Positions 1 to 8,807 of a DNA stretch of 64,000 bases are shown piece after piece (the first letter of the stretch is position 1; every line of letters begins with the position of its first letter). Source of the stretch: Streptomyces antnestii (GTDB taxonomy: Bacteria > Actinomycetota > Actinomycetes > Streptomycetales > Streptomycetaceae). The stretch is taken from the NCBI RefSeq assembly GCF_004005495.1, contig NZ_RZYA01000014.1:124001-188000 (forward strand). The letters are read 5' to 3'. Position numbers and translations under genes: made by a program. Below the pieces are notes generated by a model, which made no database searches, was not told the DNA's origin, and was given only the letters and a program-made list of their open reading frames with translations.

Positions 1-170
1 GAGATGGGGGAGCGCAGGAGGAAGCGGCGGGGGTGACACAGCTCCACGGGGTGTGCCCGGTCCTGTCCGCTCGTTCGATCTGCGCGCAACGCTAGGCATT
101 CTCCTTGCGACGGTCAAGAGAGTGCGTAACATTGGTGCCGTACGACGGTGGCGTGATGCGGGAGGGCAGC
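1..170. other. Left-edge non-coding stretch
   Basis: I recognise no gene here. It holds the upstream region of the PaaX-family gene. A weak promoter-like pair is visible: TTGCGA at 105-110, a 17-nt spacer, then AACATT at 128-133. The neighbouring gene to the left is outside the window. Confidence 0.4.
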
Positions 171-1088
171 ATGGCAGGCGGCAGAAGCGGCGCGACGGGC
201 GGAGACGCCGCGCGGGACGAGGGTGCGGTGTACGAGGCCACGGGGGACGAACTCCGAACGGGGCCGGGCTCCGAGGTGACCCTGCGCCCCCAGTCCCTCA
301 TGCTCACGTTCCTCGGCAACTTCGTGCTGGGCGGCGACGTCTGCGTCTACTCCGGCAGCATCATCGAGGTCTTCGGCCGCACGGGCGTGGGCGAGCACGC
401 CACCCGTTCCACCCTGACCCGCATGGTGGGCCGCGGCCTGCTGCAGCGCCGCCGCGAGGGCCGCCGCATGTACTTCGGCCTCACCGACCGGGCGGCGGCG
501 ATCCTCCGCGACGGCGAGCACCGCATCTGGAAGCAGGGCGCCGTCAACGACGACTGGGACGGTACGTGGACGCTGCTCGCCTTCTCCCTGCCCGAGGCCA
601 GCCAGCGGCAGCGCCACGACCTGCGCTCCCAGCTGACCTGGGCGGGCTTCGGCCCGCTCATCGGCGGCCTGTGGATCGCGCCGGGTCGGGCGGACGTCAC
701 CGCGATCGCGGAGGACCCCGAACTCGGCCCTCACATCAGGGTGTTCCGCTCCACCGCGGACCCCGCCACCGACATCTCCCGCATGGTGCACGAGACCTGG
801 GACCTCGCGACTCTGTCCGCCGGCCACACCGCCTTCCTCGACCGCTGGTCCGCGTTCGCGGACGGCCGCGGCGCGTCCGACGTCGACGAACTCGCAGTCA
901 AACTCAGCCTGTTGACGGAGTGGCTCCAGATCGTCCGCGCCGACCCCCACCTCCCGATCCAGCATCTCCCGGCCGACTGGCCCGCCGCCGTGGCGGAGGA
1001 CGTCTTCCGCCGCGCCAACGCCCGCGTCGACGCGGCGTCCCGGGCGCTCGCGGAGGAGCTGCTGGAGACGATGCCGCTGCGAGAGTGA
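171..1088 (+). CDS. PaaX-family transcriptional regulator
   Basis: A 305-residue regulator of the PaaX family. An N-terminal winged helix-turn-helix (about residues 45-105, with a LTRMVGRGLLQRRREGRR wing) is followed by a PaaX middle/C-terminal domain (WTLLAFSLPE, WAGFGPLIGGLWIAP). E. coli PaaX represses phenylacetate catabolism and is released by phenylacetyl-CoA. Here a CoA-thioester effector made by the ligase at 9026 is an inference. I chose ATG 171 because GGAGGG at 161-166 precedes it; GTG 153 and ATG 156 are in-frame alternatives. It converges on the decayed LLM gene. A second PaaX gene lies at 10438, so the catabolic block is bracketed by two regulators of one family. Confidence 0.88.
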   Translation: MAGGRSGATGGDAARDEGAVYEATGDELRTGPGSEVTLRPQSLMLTFLGNFVLGGDVCVYSGSIIEVFGRTGVGEHATRSTLTRMVGRGLLQRRREGRRMYFGLTDRAAAILRDGEHRIWKQGAVNDDWDGTWTLLAFSLPEASQRQRHDLRSQLTWAGFGPLIGGLWIAPGRADVTAIAEDPELGPHIRVFRSTADPATDISRMVHETWDLATLSAGHTAFLDRWSAFADGRGASDVDELAVKLSLLTEWLQIVRADPHLPIQHLPADWPAAVAEDVFRRANARVDAASRALAEELLETMPLRE

Positions 1089-1090
1089 CG

Positions 1091-1723
1091 GATGCCGGCC
1101 GGCGCCGTGGACGGCCCCCGCCTCGACGTACTCGCGCCGTGCCCGCGGTACGCGGAGCTGCGCGAGGCGGGCGGCCTGGTGCCCGCGCCGCCGACGATCA
1201 GGGGTGGACGCGGGGACCGGCAGGGGCGGGGCGGCGCAGGGCAGTCTTCGATCCGGTAGTGGCTGCCCTCGAAGGAGAACCGCTGTCCGGCGGGGGTGCT
1301 CCACAGGCCGGTGACGATGGCCAGCTGCTCCTCGAGCCGGTCGAACCGGGCCCCGGTGGCAGGGAAGGGGATGCCGAAGGCCCGGTGTTCGCGCTCGTAC
1401 CAGCCGGTGCCCAGGCCGAGTTCGACGCGCCCGCCGCTCATCGTGTCGACGGTGGCGGCGATCACGGCCAGCAGACCGGGTGAGCGGAACGTCGCCGCGG
1501 TCAGCAGGGTGCCGAGTCGGATGCGCCGGGTGTCGCGGGCCAGCCCGGCGAGGGTGGTCCACGCGTCGCTCGGCACGGTGTGCGGGTCCTCGGGGTCAAC
1601 CCCGAGGAGGTGATCGGACCTGAAGAAGGCGTCGAAGCCGAGCCGTTCGGCTGCGAGCGCGAGCGCGAGGAACGCGTGATAGTCGGCCCCGTGGCGCGGC
1701 TCCAGCAGGATCCGGAGCCTCAT
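1091..1723 (-). pseudogene. Truncated LLM-class F420/flavin-dependent oxidoreductase
   Basis: The first ~185 residues match the luciferase-like monooxygenase fold of the F420-dependent type: MRLRILLEP start, AWTTLAGLARDTRRIRLGT, MSGGRVELGLGTGWYE and PPLIVGGAGTR. After about position 1185 the frame degenerates. Plausible continuation appears only in another frame, and the expected C-terminal ~80-100 residues are missing. The open frame continues antisense through the PaaX gene, which is not family-like. ATG 1723 overlaps the stop of the upstream amidohydrolase (ATGA), so it was the last gene of the leftward operon. It probably lost its 3' end by deletion and frameshift. A sequencing error could explain the frameshift but not the missing third. 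Confidence 0.75.
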
Positions 1724-2754
1724 CGGGCCCTCTGGGGACTCCCGGGACCGGGTTGCGGCGCGAGACCCAGGAAGCGGTGGCAGCTCGCCCACGTGACGGC
1801 CTCGTGGTCCTCGGCCGTCAGGCCGAGGGTGCGCAGGGTGCGGTCGGCCGGTGTCTCGCGGTCCATGGCGGGGAAGTCGCTGCCGAGCATGATCTGTTGT
1901 GGCCCGAACAGGTCGATCAGATAGCGCAGGGCGCGCGCGTCGAAGACCAGGGCGTCGTAGAAGAAGCGGCGCGCGAGGTCGAGCGGGGAGAGCGCGGCAC
2001 GGTCCTCGCGGACCGGGGGCTCCTCGTTCCACGTACCGCCCCAGAAGAAGCGGGCGCGCGGCAGCATCAGCGGGAAGCCGCCCGCGCCGTGGCTGAAGCC
2101 GATCCTCAGGTCCGGGAACTTCTCGGCGGTACCGGTGGATACCAGGGAGGCCGCGGCCAGTGACGACTCCGTGTTGAAGCCGTACGTGCCGGTGGCCGAG
2201 GCCGGGAGCCGGTCGCCGAGGGCGGGGCTGAGCGCGTGGACGTAGAGCGCGAGGCCGAGCCGCTCCGCCTCGGCGTAGAAGCCGTGGAAGCGCGCGTCGC
2301 CGAGAGAGGCGCCGGCGATGTTGGTGCCGATCTCCACGCCCCGCAGGCCGAGTTCCTTGAGCTCGGCGAGTTCGTTGGCGGCCAGATCGGGGTCCTGGAG
2401 CGGCACTGCCCCGAGCCCGTGGAAGCGGGCCGGGGCGAGGGAGACGAGGGAGGCGAGGAACTCGTTCACCGCCCGGTGGATGTCGCGCGACGCCTTCGCG
2501 GGGATCGTGTAGTTCAGCAGCGGCGGCATGGGAGAGAGGACCTCGGCGTCGATGCCGAGCTTCTCCATCTCCTCGATGCGGCGCTCCGCGCTGAAGAACA
2601 CGTCGCGAGCGGTGTAGCGCAGGGCCCCCGCGGTGAGCAGCCGGGAGCCGTCGGCCTCGGCGGAGCCGATGCAGGGCCAGGTGTCCGGGTCCGCGCCGGC
2701 GGTCGGCTGCGGGAGCGCGGGCGGCAGGATGTGGGCGTGCGAGTCGATGATCAA
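1720..2754 (-). CDS. ACMSD-type amidohydrolase (metal-dependent decarboxylase family)
   Basis: A 344-residue amidohydrolase_2 protein. N-terminal IIDSHAHILP gives the first metal-binding histidines; later motifs are ALYVHALSP, GFSHGAGGFP and MLGSDFPAMD, whose Asp is the usual catalytic/metal residue. Relatives include ACMSD, gamma-resorcylate decarboxylase and 5-carboxyvanillate decarboxylase, which remove a carboxylate from aromatic or semialdehyde acids; some members are hydrolases. I placed the start at TTG 2754, just before the His motif, with AGGAG about 9 nt upstream; the open frame extends to 2844 with unlikely sequence. It overlaps the LLM remnant by ATGA and lies 95 nt after the alcohol dehydrogenase in the same operon. 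A decarboxylation step in aromatic catabolism is inferred from context. Confidence 0.8.
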   Translation of the reverse strand: MIIDSHAHILPPALPQPTAGADPDTWPCIGSAEADGSRLLTAGALRYTARDVFFSAERRIEEMEKLGIDAEVLSPMPPLLNYTIPAKASRDIHRAVNEFLASLVSLAPARFHGLGAVPLQDPDLAANELAELKELGLRGVEIGTNIAGASLGDARFHGFYAEAERLGLALYVHALSPALGDRLPASATGTYGFNTESSLAAASLVSTGTAEKFPDLRIGFSHGAGGFPLMLPRARFFWGGTWNEEPPVREDRAALSPLDLARRFFYDALVFDARALRYLIDLFGPQQIMLGSDFPAMDRETPADRTLRTLGLTAEDHEAVTWASCHRFLGLAPQPGPGSPQRAR

Positions 2755-2849
2755 CGGGTCAGGCTCCTGAGGTCGGGGCGTTGTCTTCCTGTTCGCGTGG
2801 CCCGTGGCCGCCGAGCACCGGCACGGTGTCCACGGGCCACGCACGGGCG

Positions 2850-3968
2850 TCAGCCGGCCGGGCGGACCGCGACGTGAACGGCCCGCTCGCCGGGGATCTC
2901 CCCGGCGAGCGTGTCCAGCGCCTTGACGGTGTCGGCCAGTTCGAACGTGTGCGTGTGGAGCTTGGCGAACGGGAAGCGGCCGGACTCGAGGATCCGGATG
3001 GCCTCCGCGTAGCCGCGCGAGTCGACCCCGTACGCCCCGACCAGGGTGAGCGCCTTGTTGACGACCAGGTCGGAGTCCAGCGGGATCTTGGTGCCGCCCT
3101 TGAGGCCGGCGACGACGATCCGGCCGCCGTGCCGGGCGGCGCGCAGCGCGTCGTCCAGCGGCTGGGCGGCCATCGGGGTCATCTCCAGGACGACGTCGGC
3201 CAGTTCGCCGTCGGTGATCTCGGTGACCCGTGCGACTGTGTCTTCAGCGTTCTCCTTGTCGACGACGATCGTGTGGTCGGCGCCGAACTCCCGGGCCAGC
3301 GCCAGCTTGTGCGCGTCCGCGGCGAGGCCCGTCACGATGACCGTGGCCGCGCCGGCCGCCTTCGCCGCGGCGGCGGCCATGATGCCGCGCTGCCCCGCGC
3401 CCAGGATGAGGACGGTGTCACCGAGTCCGACCTGCCCCAGGTGCGCGGTCCAGCGCACCCCCGCGCCCAGCGGGTTGTACATCACCGCGATCTCGGGCGG
3501 CAGTGCGCTGCTCACCTTGTGCAGGACGACGTTCGGGTGCAGATAGACGTACTCGGCCAGACCGCCCCACAGTCCCGGTTCCCGGTCGAGGGGCGTGTAG
3601 CCGTGGGTGGCCCTGCGGTTCCTGCATGACATGTACTGGCCCGACAGGCACAGCCGGCAGGCCCGGCACGGGACGAGGACCTCCAGTGCGACCCGGTCGC
3701 CCGCCTGCACGCCCCAGCGTTCGGCCGCCGCGTCGCCGATCTCCTCGATGATCCCGAGCGGCTCGTGCCCGGGTACGACGGGGTAGCCGCCGCGCATCGG
3801 CACGCGCCCGTGGAAGGTCTCCAGGTCGCTGCCGCACAGGCCGTTGGCCTCGATGCGCAGCAGCCCGTCGTCGGCGCCGGTGCGCGGGCGGGGCAGGTCA
3901 CGGAACTCGATCGCGCCGGGCCCGGTCTGCACGGCCGCGCGTACGGTGTTCGGTGTCACGCTGCTCAT
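2850..3968 (-). CDS. Zinc-dependent medium-chain alcohol dehydrogenase
   Basis: A 372-residue MDR-family dehydrogenase. Catalytic-zinc ligands are C45 (GLCGSD) and H68-E69 (GHE). The structural zinc loop has C101, C104, C107 and C115. The Rossmann motif is ILGAGQRG near residue 198. Length and layout are typical of threonine/sorbitol-dehydrogenase-like members that oxidise secondary alcohols with NAD(P). It lies between aldehyde dehydrogenase (16-nt gap) and amidohydrolase genes on the same strand. It likely handles an alcohol or ketone intermediate of the imported compound; the substrate is not evident. Confidence 0.9.
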   Translation of the reverse strand: MSSVTPNTVRAAVQTGPGAIEFRDLPRPRTGADDGLLRIEANGLCGSDLETFHGRVPMRGGYPVVPGHEPLGIIEEIGDAAAERWGVQAGDRVALEVLVPCRACRLCLSGQYMSCRNRRATHGYTPLDREPGLWGGLAEYVYLHPNVVLHKVSSALPPEIAVMYNPLGAGVRWTAHLGQVGLGDTVLILGAGQRGIMAAAAAKAAGAATVIVTGLAADAHKLALAREFGADHTIVVDKENAEDTVARVTEITDGELADVVLEMTPMAAQPLDDALRAARHGGRIVVAGLKGGTKIPLDSDLVVNKALTLVGAYGVDSRGYAEAIRILESGRFPFAKLHTHTFELADTVKALDTLAGEIPGERAVHVAVRPAG

Positions 3969-3984
3969 CTCCCCTCAGCCTCCT

Positions 3985-5466
3985 TCAGTTCCCCGCGTTG
4001 ATGACGACGGCCTTGACCTGCGTCCAGTCCTCGACGGCGTCGGCGCCCATGGAGCGACCGAAGCCGCTGTGCTTGTAGCCGCCGAAGGGCGCACCGATCG
4101 CGCCGACGGGCCCGCCGGAACCGAACGTGTTGATGGAGACCTGTCCGGCCTCGACCCGGCGGGCCAGCCGCACCGCGCGGCCGACGTCCCGGGTCCAGAC
4201 GGTGGCCGTCAGCCCGTAGCGGGTGCCGTTGGCGACGGAGACGGCCTCCTCCTCGTCCTCGTACGTCAGCACCGACAGCACCGGACCGAAGATCTCCTCC
4301 TGGGCGATGAGCATCTCCGGGCGCACCCGGTCGAAGACGGTCGGCTCGACGAAGTAGCCGCCGTCGTACGGCTCGCCGGTCAGCTTGCCGCCGCCGACCA
4401 CGACCTCGGCGCCCTCCTCCCGGCCGATCCGGAGATAGTCCAGCACGCGCTGCTCCTGCCGGGCGCTGATCAGCGGGCCCATGTCGACCGGCTGGTGCCA
4501 CGGGCCGACCCGCACCGAGCGGAATCCGTCGGCGAGCGCCTCGACCAGCCGGTCGTGCATGGAGGGGGCGACCAGCACTCGCGAACCGGCGGCGCACACC
4601 TGGCCGCCGTTCATGGTGATGGTGCGCACGATCGTCGGCACGGCCCGGGTGAGGTCGGCGTCCTCCAGCACGATCTGCGGGGACTTGCCGCCCAGCTCCA
4701 GGTGGAGCGGCACGAGACTGCGGGCGCAGGCCTCCATCACCGCCGAGCCGGTGACGGGTGAGCCGGTGAAGCTGACCCGGCGGATCCCGGGGTGGGCGGG
4801 CAGCGCGGCGCCGGCCTCCCTCCCGTACCCGGTGACGACGTTGAGCACCCCCGGTGGAATGCCCGCCTCCAGGGCGAGCCGGGCGAGGTACAGGGGCGTG
4901 AGCGGGGCGTCCTCGGCGGGCTTGAGGACGACGGTGTTCCCGGCGGCGATCGCAGGGCCGACGTTGAAGACGGTCATCGGGCCCGGCGCGTTCCAGGGGA
5001 TGATGATGCCGACCACGCCGTACGGCTCGCGCAGGGTCAGCCCCAGGACGTCGGGGGTGTGCGAGGGCAGGGTGTGGCCCTGAACCTTGTCGGCCTGGCC
5101 GGCGAAGAAGGTCAGCTGCGGGGCGAGCGGGGAGGGGCCGACCGGGCGGCCGACCTCGGTGGCCTCCAACTGCTCGAGTTGCGCCTCGTGTTCGCGGATC
5201 AGCTGCGCCCAGCGGAAGAGCAGGTCGGCGCGGCGGGAGGGGCTCGTGTCGCGCCAGGCCGGCAGGGCCGCCTCGGCGGCGTGTACGGCGTCGTCGATGT
5301 CCTCGGCGCCTCCGCGCGGGACCCGGGCCAGTACCTCGCCGGTGGCCGGGTTCACCACGTCGAGGGTGGACTTGCTGCGGGCCGGGACCCACTCGCCGCC
5401 GATGAGGTGGGTGCCGTCGGACAGCAGTGCGGGGATGTCGAGCGGGGCGGGCGCGGTGGTGGTCAT
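3985..5466 (-). CDS. NAD(P)-dependent aldehyde dehydrogenase
   Basis: A 493-residue ALDH-superfamily enzyme oxidising an aldehyde to an acid. It shows the proton-abstracting E257 in LELGGKSPQ, the nucleophile C291 in NGGQVCAAGSR, the PWNAPGP nucleotide-binding region near 158-163, and the C-terminal FGGYKHSGFGRS signature. ATG 5466 overlaps the stop of the upstream GMC oxidoreductase by ATGA, so the two are translationally coupled. The natural pairing is that the GMC enzyme makes an aldehyde that this enzyme oxidises. Upstream open frame as far as 6867 is antisense-like noise and was not included. Confidence 0.93.
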   Translation of the reverse strand: MTTTAPAPLDIPALLSDGTHLIGGEWVPARSKSTLDVVNPATGEVLARVPRGGAEDIDDAVHAAEAALPAWRDTSPSRRADLLFRWAQLIREHEAQLEQLEATEVGRPVGPSPLAPQLTFFAGQADKVQGHTLPSHTPDVLGLTLREPYGVVGIIIPWNAPGPMTVFNVGPAIAAGNTVVLKPAEDAPLTPLYLARLALEAGIPPGVLNVVTGYGREAGAALPAHPGIRRVSFTGSPVTGSAVMEACARSLVPLHLELGGKSPQIVLEDADLTRAVPTIVRTITMNGGQVCAAGSRVLVAPSMHDRLVEALADGFRSVRVGPWHQPVDMGPLISARQEQRVLDYLRIGREEGAEVVVGGGKLTGEPYDGGYFVEPTVFDRVRPEMLIAQEEIFGPVLSVLTYEDEEEAVSVANGTRYGLTATVWTRDVGRAVRLARRVEAGQVSINTFGSGGPVGAIGAPFGGYKHSGFGRSMGADAVEDWTQVKAVVINAGN

Positions 5467-7070
5467 CGTGCTCCTTCGGTGGCGAGGGTGGCCCTGCGGG
5501 CAGGGGCGTGGGCGCCGGTGATGCGGGCGGCCGCGTGCTCCGCGGACATGACCACGGACAGGTGCGGGTTGGCGCGCGGGGTGTCCGGGAAGATCGACGC
5601 GTCGACGACTCGCAGGCCGCTGGTGCCCAGCACCTTCAGGTCCGGGTCGACCACGGTGGCCGGGTCGCCGGGTGCGCCCATCCGGCAGGTGCCGGACAGG
5701 TGCCGGTTGTCGGTGGCGGTCCGCAGGATGTCGGCGGAGCCGGGGAGCTCGACCGGGCCGTCGAGGAGGGCCCGGACGGCCTTGTGGGCGGCGAACCGAG
5801 CCATGAGCTCCAGCGACTGCTCCATCCGCACGAAGTCGCGCCGGTCGGTGAACACCCGCTGCTCGATACGGGGTTCGGTGAGCGGATCCGCCGAACGCAG
5901 CGTCAGCTCGCCGCGGGAGAAGACCTGCTCCTGCTGGGCGACGAGCATGCCCCGGCCCTGGGAGCGGCCCTGGCTGTCGTACATGCCGTTGTTGGGCACC
6001 ATGAACATGTCGTTCTCGCCGGCGCCGCCGAGCCCGGAGGAGTACCGCAGGATGCAGTTGGTGACCGGCCGGTCGGGGTCGGTGGGCAGGTCGGCGCGGG
6101 TCGGGATCGGCACCATCAGCATGCCGTGGTCCTGCAGGTTCCGGCCGACGGGCAGATCGGCGAGAACCTCGATGCCGAGCGCGGCCAGGTGCGCGGCCGG
6201 GCCGATGCCGGACCGCATGAGGAGCGCGGGGGAGTGCACGGCGCCCGCGCACAGCACCACCTCGCCGCCGGGCGCGAGCCGGATCTCCTCGCCGCCGACC
6301 AGGACCACGCCGCGGGCGATGGGGGTCCCCCCGCTCGAGCGAAGTCGAGAGTGGGGGACGGTGGCCGGGTCCAGGGTGACGGTGGCGACCTGGGCGTGGC
6401 CGCGGACGGTCAGGTTGGGGCGGCCCCGGTTGGGCTCCAGGTAGCCGTCGGCGGTGGTGACCCGGCGGTGGTCGCGCATGTTCAGGGCGAACGGGCCGAT
6501 GCCGGTGGTGCCGGGCGCGTTGTGGTCGGCGCACCAGACGTACCCGAAGTCCTGGGCGGCCTCGGTGAAGGCCAGGTCGAGCGGGCCCCAGCCGTCCTGC
6601 GGGGTGCGGCCGACCGGGATCGGGCCGCCCGTGCCGTGGTAGGGCCGGTCCGGGTGGTCGAGTTCGTCCTCGAGCCGCACGAAGTACGGCAGCACGTCGT
6701 CGTACGACCAGCCCTCGGCGCCCAGCCGGGCCCAGTGGTCGTAGTCGTCGGGCACCCCGCGGATCGCGAACATCGCGTTGACGTTGGAGGTGCCGCCGAC
6801 GCCGCGGCCGCGGCCGTAGGGGCCCTCGGCCTGGGCCGGGTTGCGGATCGTGGTGACGTTCTGCCACCAGAACTCGGGGTGGGACTTCGGGTCCATGTTC
6901 AGCCGTACGGTGCGGAACGCCTCCGGGAGCGTCGCGGTGCGCCGGTCGGGACCGGCCTCCAGCAGCAGCACCTGTGCGTCGGTGGTCTCGCTGAGCCGTC
7001 CGGCGAGCGTGGCGCCCGCCGATCCGGCTCCGACGACGATGTAGTCGTAGTCCTGGGGTGCGGTGGTCAT
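5463..7070 (-). CDS. GMC-family FAD-dependent oxidoreductase
   Basis: A 535-residue glucose-methanol-choline oxidoreductase. The N-terminal FAD motif is DYIVVGAGSAGATLAGRLSE, followed by the GMC signature around GRGRGVGGTSNVNAM. The C-terminal domain carries LSGTCRMG and NPHLSVVM, positions that supply the active-site His pair. Family members oxidise primary alcohols (choline, aryl alcohols, polyethylene glycol) to aldehydes. It is coupled to the aldehyde dehydrogenase by ATGA and follows the MFS gene after 82 nt. Oddity: a 35-bp hairpin repeat is inserted in frame (6325-6359), adding a stretch around TVPHSRLRSSGGTPIARG next to the GVVLVGGEEI segment; the reading frame survives. Confidence 0.92.
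   Translation of the reverse strand: MTTAPQDYDYIVVGAGSAGATLAGRLSETTDAQVLLLEAGPDRRTATLPEAFRTVRLNMDPKSHPEFWWQNVTTIRNPAQAEGPYGRGRGVGGTSNVNAMFAIRGVPDDYDHWARLGAEGWSYDDVLPYFVRLEDELDHPDRPYHGTGGPIPVGRTPQDGWGPLDLAFTEAAQDFGYVWCADHNAPGTTGIGPFALNMRDHRRVTTADGYLEPNRGRPNLTVRGHAQVATVTLDPATVPHSRLRSSGGTPIARGVVLVGGEEIRLAPGGEVVLCAGAVHSPALLMRSGIGPAAHLAALGIEVLADLPVGRNLQDHGMLMVPIPTRADLPTDPDRPVTNCILRYSSGLGGAGENDMFMVPNNGMYDSQGRSQGRGMLVAQQEQVFSRGELTLRSADPLTEPRIEQRVFTDRRDFVRMEQSLELMARFAAHKAVRALLDGPVELPGSADILRTATDNRHLSGTCRMGAPGDPATVVDPDLKVLGTSGLRVVDASIFPDTPRANPHLSVVMSAEHAAARITGAHAPARRATLATEGAR
6325..6359. repeat. Short inverted-repeat element inside the GMC gene
   Basis: The arms GTCCCCC and GGGGGAC enclose CGCTCGA, a short centre and TCGAGAG, giving an imperfect hairpin. 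Its makeup resembles the CTCGAGCGAAG-type short repeats I associate with Streptomyces genomes. It lies within the coding sequence and adds codons in frame rather than breaking it. Confidence 0.6.
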
Positions 7071-7152
7071 GTGCGTCAGCTCCAGGGTCGGCTCAGCAGG
7101 CTCGGAAGGCTTCAGGTCCGGAAGGCCTCAGGCTCGGAAGGCTTCGGAAGGC
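7071..7152. repeat. Degenerate GGCTCGGAAGGCTTC repeats between GMC and MFS genes
   Basis: The 82-nt gap between the MFS and GMC genes is made largely of imperfect direct copies of GGCTCGGAAGGCTTC and shorter GGCTCAGGAGG-like pieces. I see no strong terminator, so read-through from MFS to GMC is likely. Confidence 0.45.
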
Positions 7153-8601
7153 TCAGGAGGATTCGGCGGCGGCCGTCGGCTTCTGGTCGGCCGGGGAGGT
7201 GCTGCGGGCGGCTGAGGGGTCGGCGCTGATCGCACTGAGTGCCCGCCCGGTGGTGGGGATGGCGAGGATGAAGACGATGAGCGCACCGAAGGCGTAGCCG
7301 GAGCCCAGCAGCAGCTGGGAGGTGCCCGGACCGACGGCTGCGATCACCGAGACCAGCACCAGCGACTGCATGATGCCGCCCACCTGCCCGAGGCCTCCGG
7401 CCAGCGAGGCGCCGGTGGTGCGGGCGTAGGTCGGGAAGATCTCGGCCGCGTAGTTGTACCCCGGCACGAAGATCAGGGGTGCGAAGCCGTGCAGCATGCC
7501 GGCCGCGATCAGGTAGGCGGGGAAGCTGCCGTGCCCGACCGCGATCACCACCGCGCTGGCCGTCGCGATCAGCAGACCCGTCACGATCAGCGTGCGCCGT
7601 TCGACCCTGTCGACGACCATCGGCATCAGCAGATAGCCGCAGATTCCCAGGACCTGCCCGACGCTCGTGATGCTCGTCACCGTGGTCAGCGACATGCCGT
7701 ACTCGGAAAGGATGCTGGGCTGGAAGGTCAGCGTGGCGCGGACCGACCACTGCACACCGAACCAGAAGGCGGCCGCGACCAGCAGCCGCTGCAGATACGG
7801 AGGACGCAGCAATGCACGGATCGGGAAGCGCTCGGGGGCCTGCTCGGACGCCTCGACCACCGGCACGGTGAGGGTCTCTCCGGCCCGGCGCAGCCGCTCC
7901 TCCATCGCGTCGACGATCGCGGACGCCTCGGCCGTACGGCCCTTCAGGGCGAGCCAGCGCGCCGACTCGGGGAGGATGCGGCGGTGGGCGCCGATGAGGA
8001 GGACGAAGGCGAGCGCGCCGACGCCGTAGACCCAGCGCCATCCGTCGGCGCTCAGCGGGACCAGCCAGCCGGACAGCAGGGCCGCGCCCAGGCCGCCGAC
8101 GCTGGAGGCCAGCACGGTGATGGAGACGTAGCGGCCGCGGCGCTTGGCGGGGGAGAACTCCTGGACGTACGAGGTGCAGACGGCCAGGCCGCCACCGGTG
8201 GCGAAACCGGAGAGGACGCGGAAGACCACGAGGGACGGCGCGTTCCAGGCGAGCGCGCACAGCAGCGCGGTGAGGCCGAGCGCCGCCATGCCGACGATGT
8301 AGGTGCGGCGGCGGCCGAGGACGTCGCCGAGGGTGCCGAAGAGGATGGCGCCCAGTGCGGTCGTGATGGCGTTGCCGGTGAGCATGACCGTCACCTCGGT
8401 GGTGCTCAGGTGGAAGTGGCCGGTCATGGCCGTGAGGGTGTAGCCCACGATGGTGACGTCGTAGATGTCGATGAAGTAGGCGAGCCCCAGGATCACGAAC
8501 GCGACGCGGGCCAGGCCCCAGCGGGGCATTCGGTCGATGCGCGCGTTGACGAGGTCGACGAGCTCCGAACTGCCGCTGGAGCGGGCAGGGCTGATCGGCA
8601 C
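7153..8601 (-). CDS. MFS transporter (sugar/aromatic-acid porter type)
   Basis: A 482-residue major facilitator with about 12 hydrophobic segments. The first helix reads LAYFIDIYDVTIVGYTL, the inter-helix 2/3 loop is GTLGDVLGRRRTY, and a long cytoplasmic loop separates the halves (about residues 205-270). The start resembles the acid-symporter and sugar-porter families that import aromatic acids or sugars with protons. It is the first gene of the leftward catabolic operon, transcribed from the divergent promoter region, so it probably imports the compound processed by the downstream GMC, ALDH and ADH enzymes. The C-terminal ~25 residues are Ser/Ala-rich and cytoplasmic. Confidence 0.88.
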   Translation of the reverse strand: MPISPARSSGSSELVDLVNARIDRMPRWGLARVAFVILGLAYFIDIYDVTIVGYTLTAMTGHFHLSTTEVTVMLTGNAITTALGAILFGTLGDVLGRRRTYIVGMAALGLTALLCALAWNAPSLVVFRVLSGFATGGGLAVCTSYVQEFSPAKRRGRYVSITVLASSVGGLGAALLSGWLVPLSADGWRWVYGVGALAFVLLIGAHRRILPESARWLALKGRTAEASAIVDAMEERLRRAGETLTVPVVEASEQAPERFPIRALLRPPYLQRLLVAAAFWFGVQWSVRATLTFQPSILSEYGMSLTTVTSITSVGQVLGICGYLLMPMVVDRVERRTLIVTGLLIATASAVVIAVGHGSFPAYLIAAGMLHGFAPLIFVPGYNYAAEIFPTYARTTGASLAGGLGQVGGIMQSLVLVSVIAAVGPGTSQLLLGSGYAFGALIVFILAIPTTGRALSAISADPSAARSTSPADQKPTAAAESS

Positions 8602-8744
8602 GGGAGATGTCCCTTCTCACGCATGGACGGGTCGTGCTGCGAAAGGGTCGGCGCAGTACGGGGGTTGGGGCGCCGACGAGGACGAGAGCGGCTTGACGCA
8701 GCGGAGCGTGTGTCCTGCGCCACGCTTATGGAAGACGTTTTCTC

Positions 8745-8756
8745 TGACGGATGTCA
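8745..8756. promoter_or_regulatory. Candidate operator 1: TGAC-N4-GTCA
   Basis: TGACGGATGTCA is a perfect inverted repeat TGAC-N4-GTCA. It overlaps the TTGACA-like -35 read toward the MFS operon. The 12-mer recurs with one change 35 bp away, which supports a real regulator site; PaaX is the natural candidate but not shown. Confidence 0.55.
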
Positions 8757-8778
8757 ATGAGCTCGTCATGCTTTTATG

Positions 8779-8807
8779 TTGACGGCTGTCATGAATGTGC
8801 ATAGGTT
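8779..8807 (+). promoter_or_regulatory. Candidate rightward promoter overlapping operator 2
   Basis: -35 TTGACG at 8779-8784, 17-nt spacer, -10 TAGGTT at 8802-8807. The second palindrome TGACGGCTGTCA (8780-8791) covers the -35, so a bound repressor would block polymerase. Confidence 0.55.

Noticed and set aside
5467..6867. Long upstream extension of the aldehyde dehydrogenase frame
   Set aside because: It is out-of-phase GMC sequence, Arg/Pro-rich and unlike any family; ATG 5466 starts a normal full-length ALDH.
4792..7229. Plus-strand open frames over the ALDH and GMC genes
   Set aside because: Both are shadows in a high-GC region; the minus-strand genes have intact family motifs.
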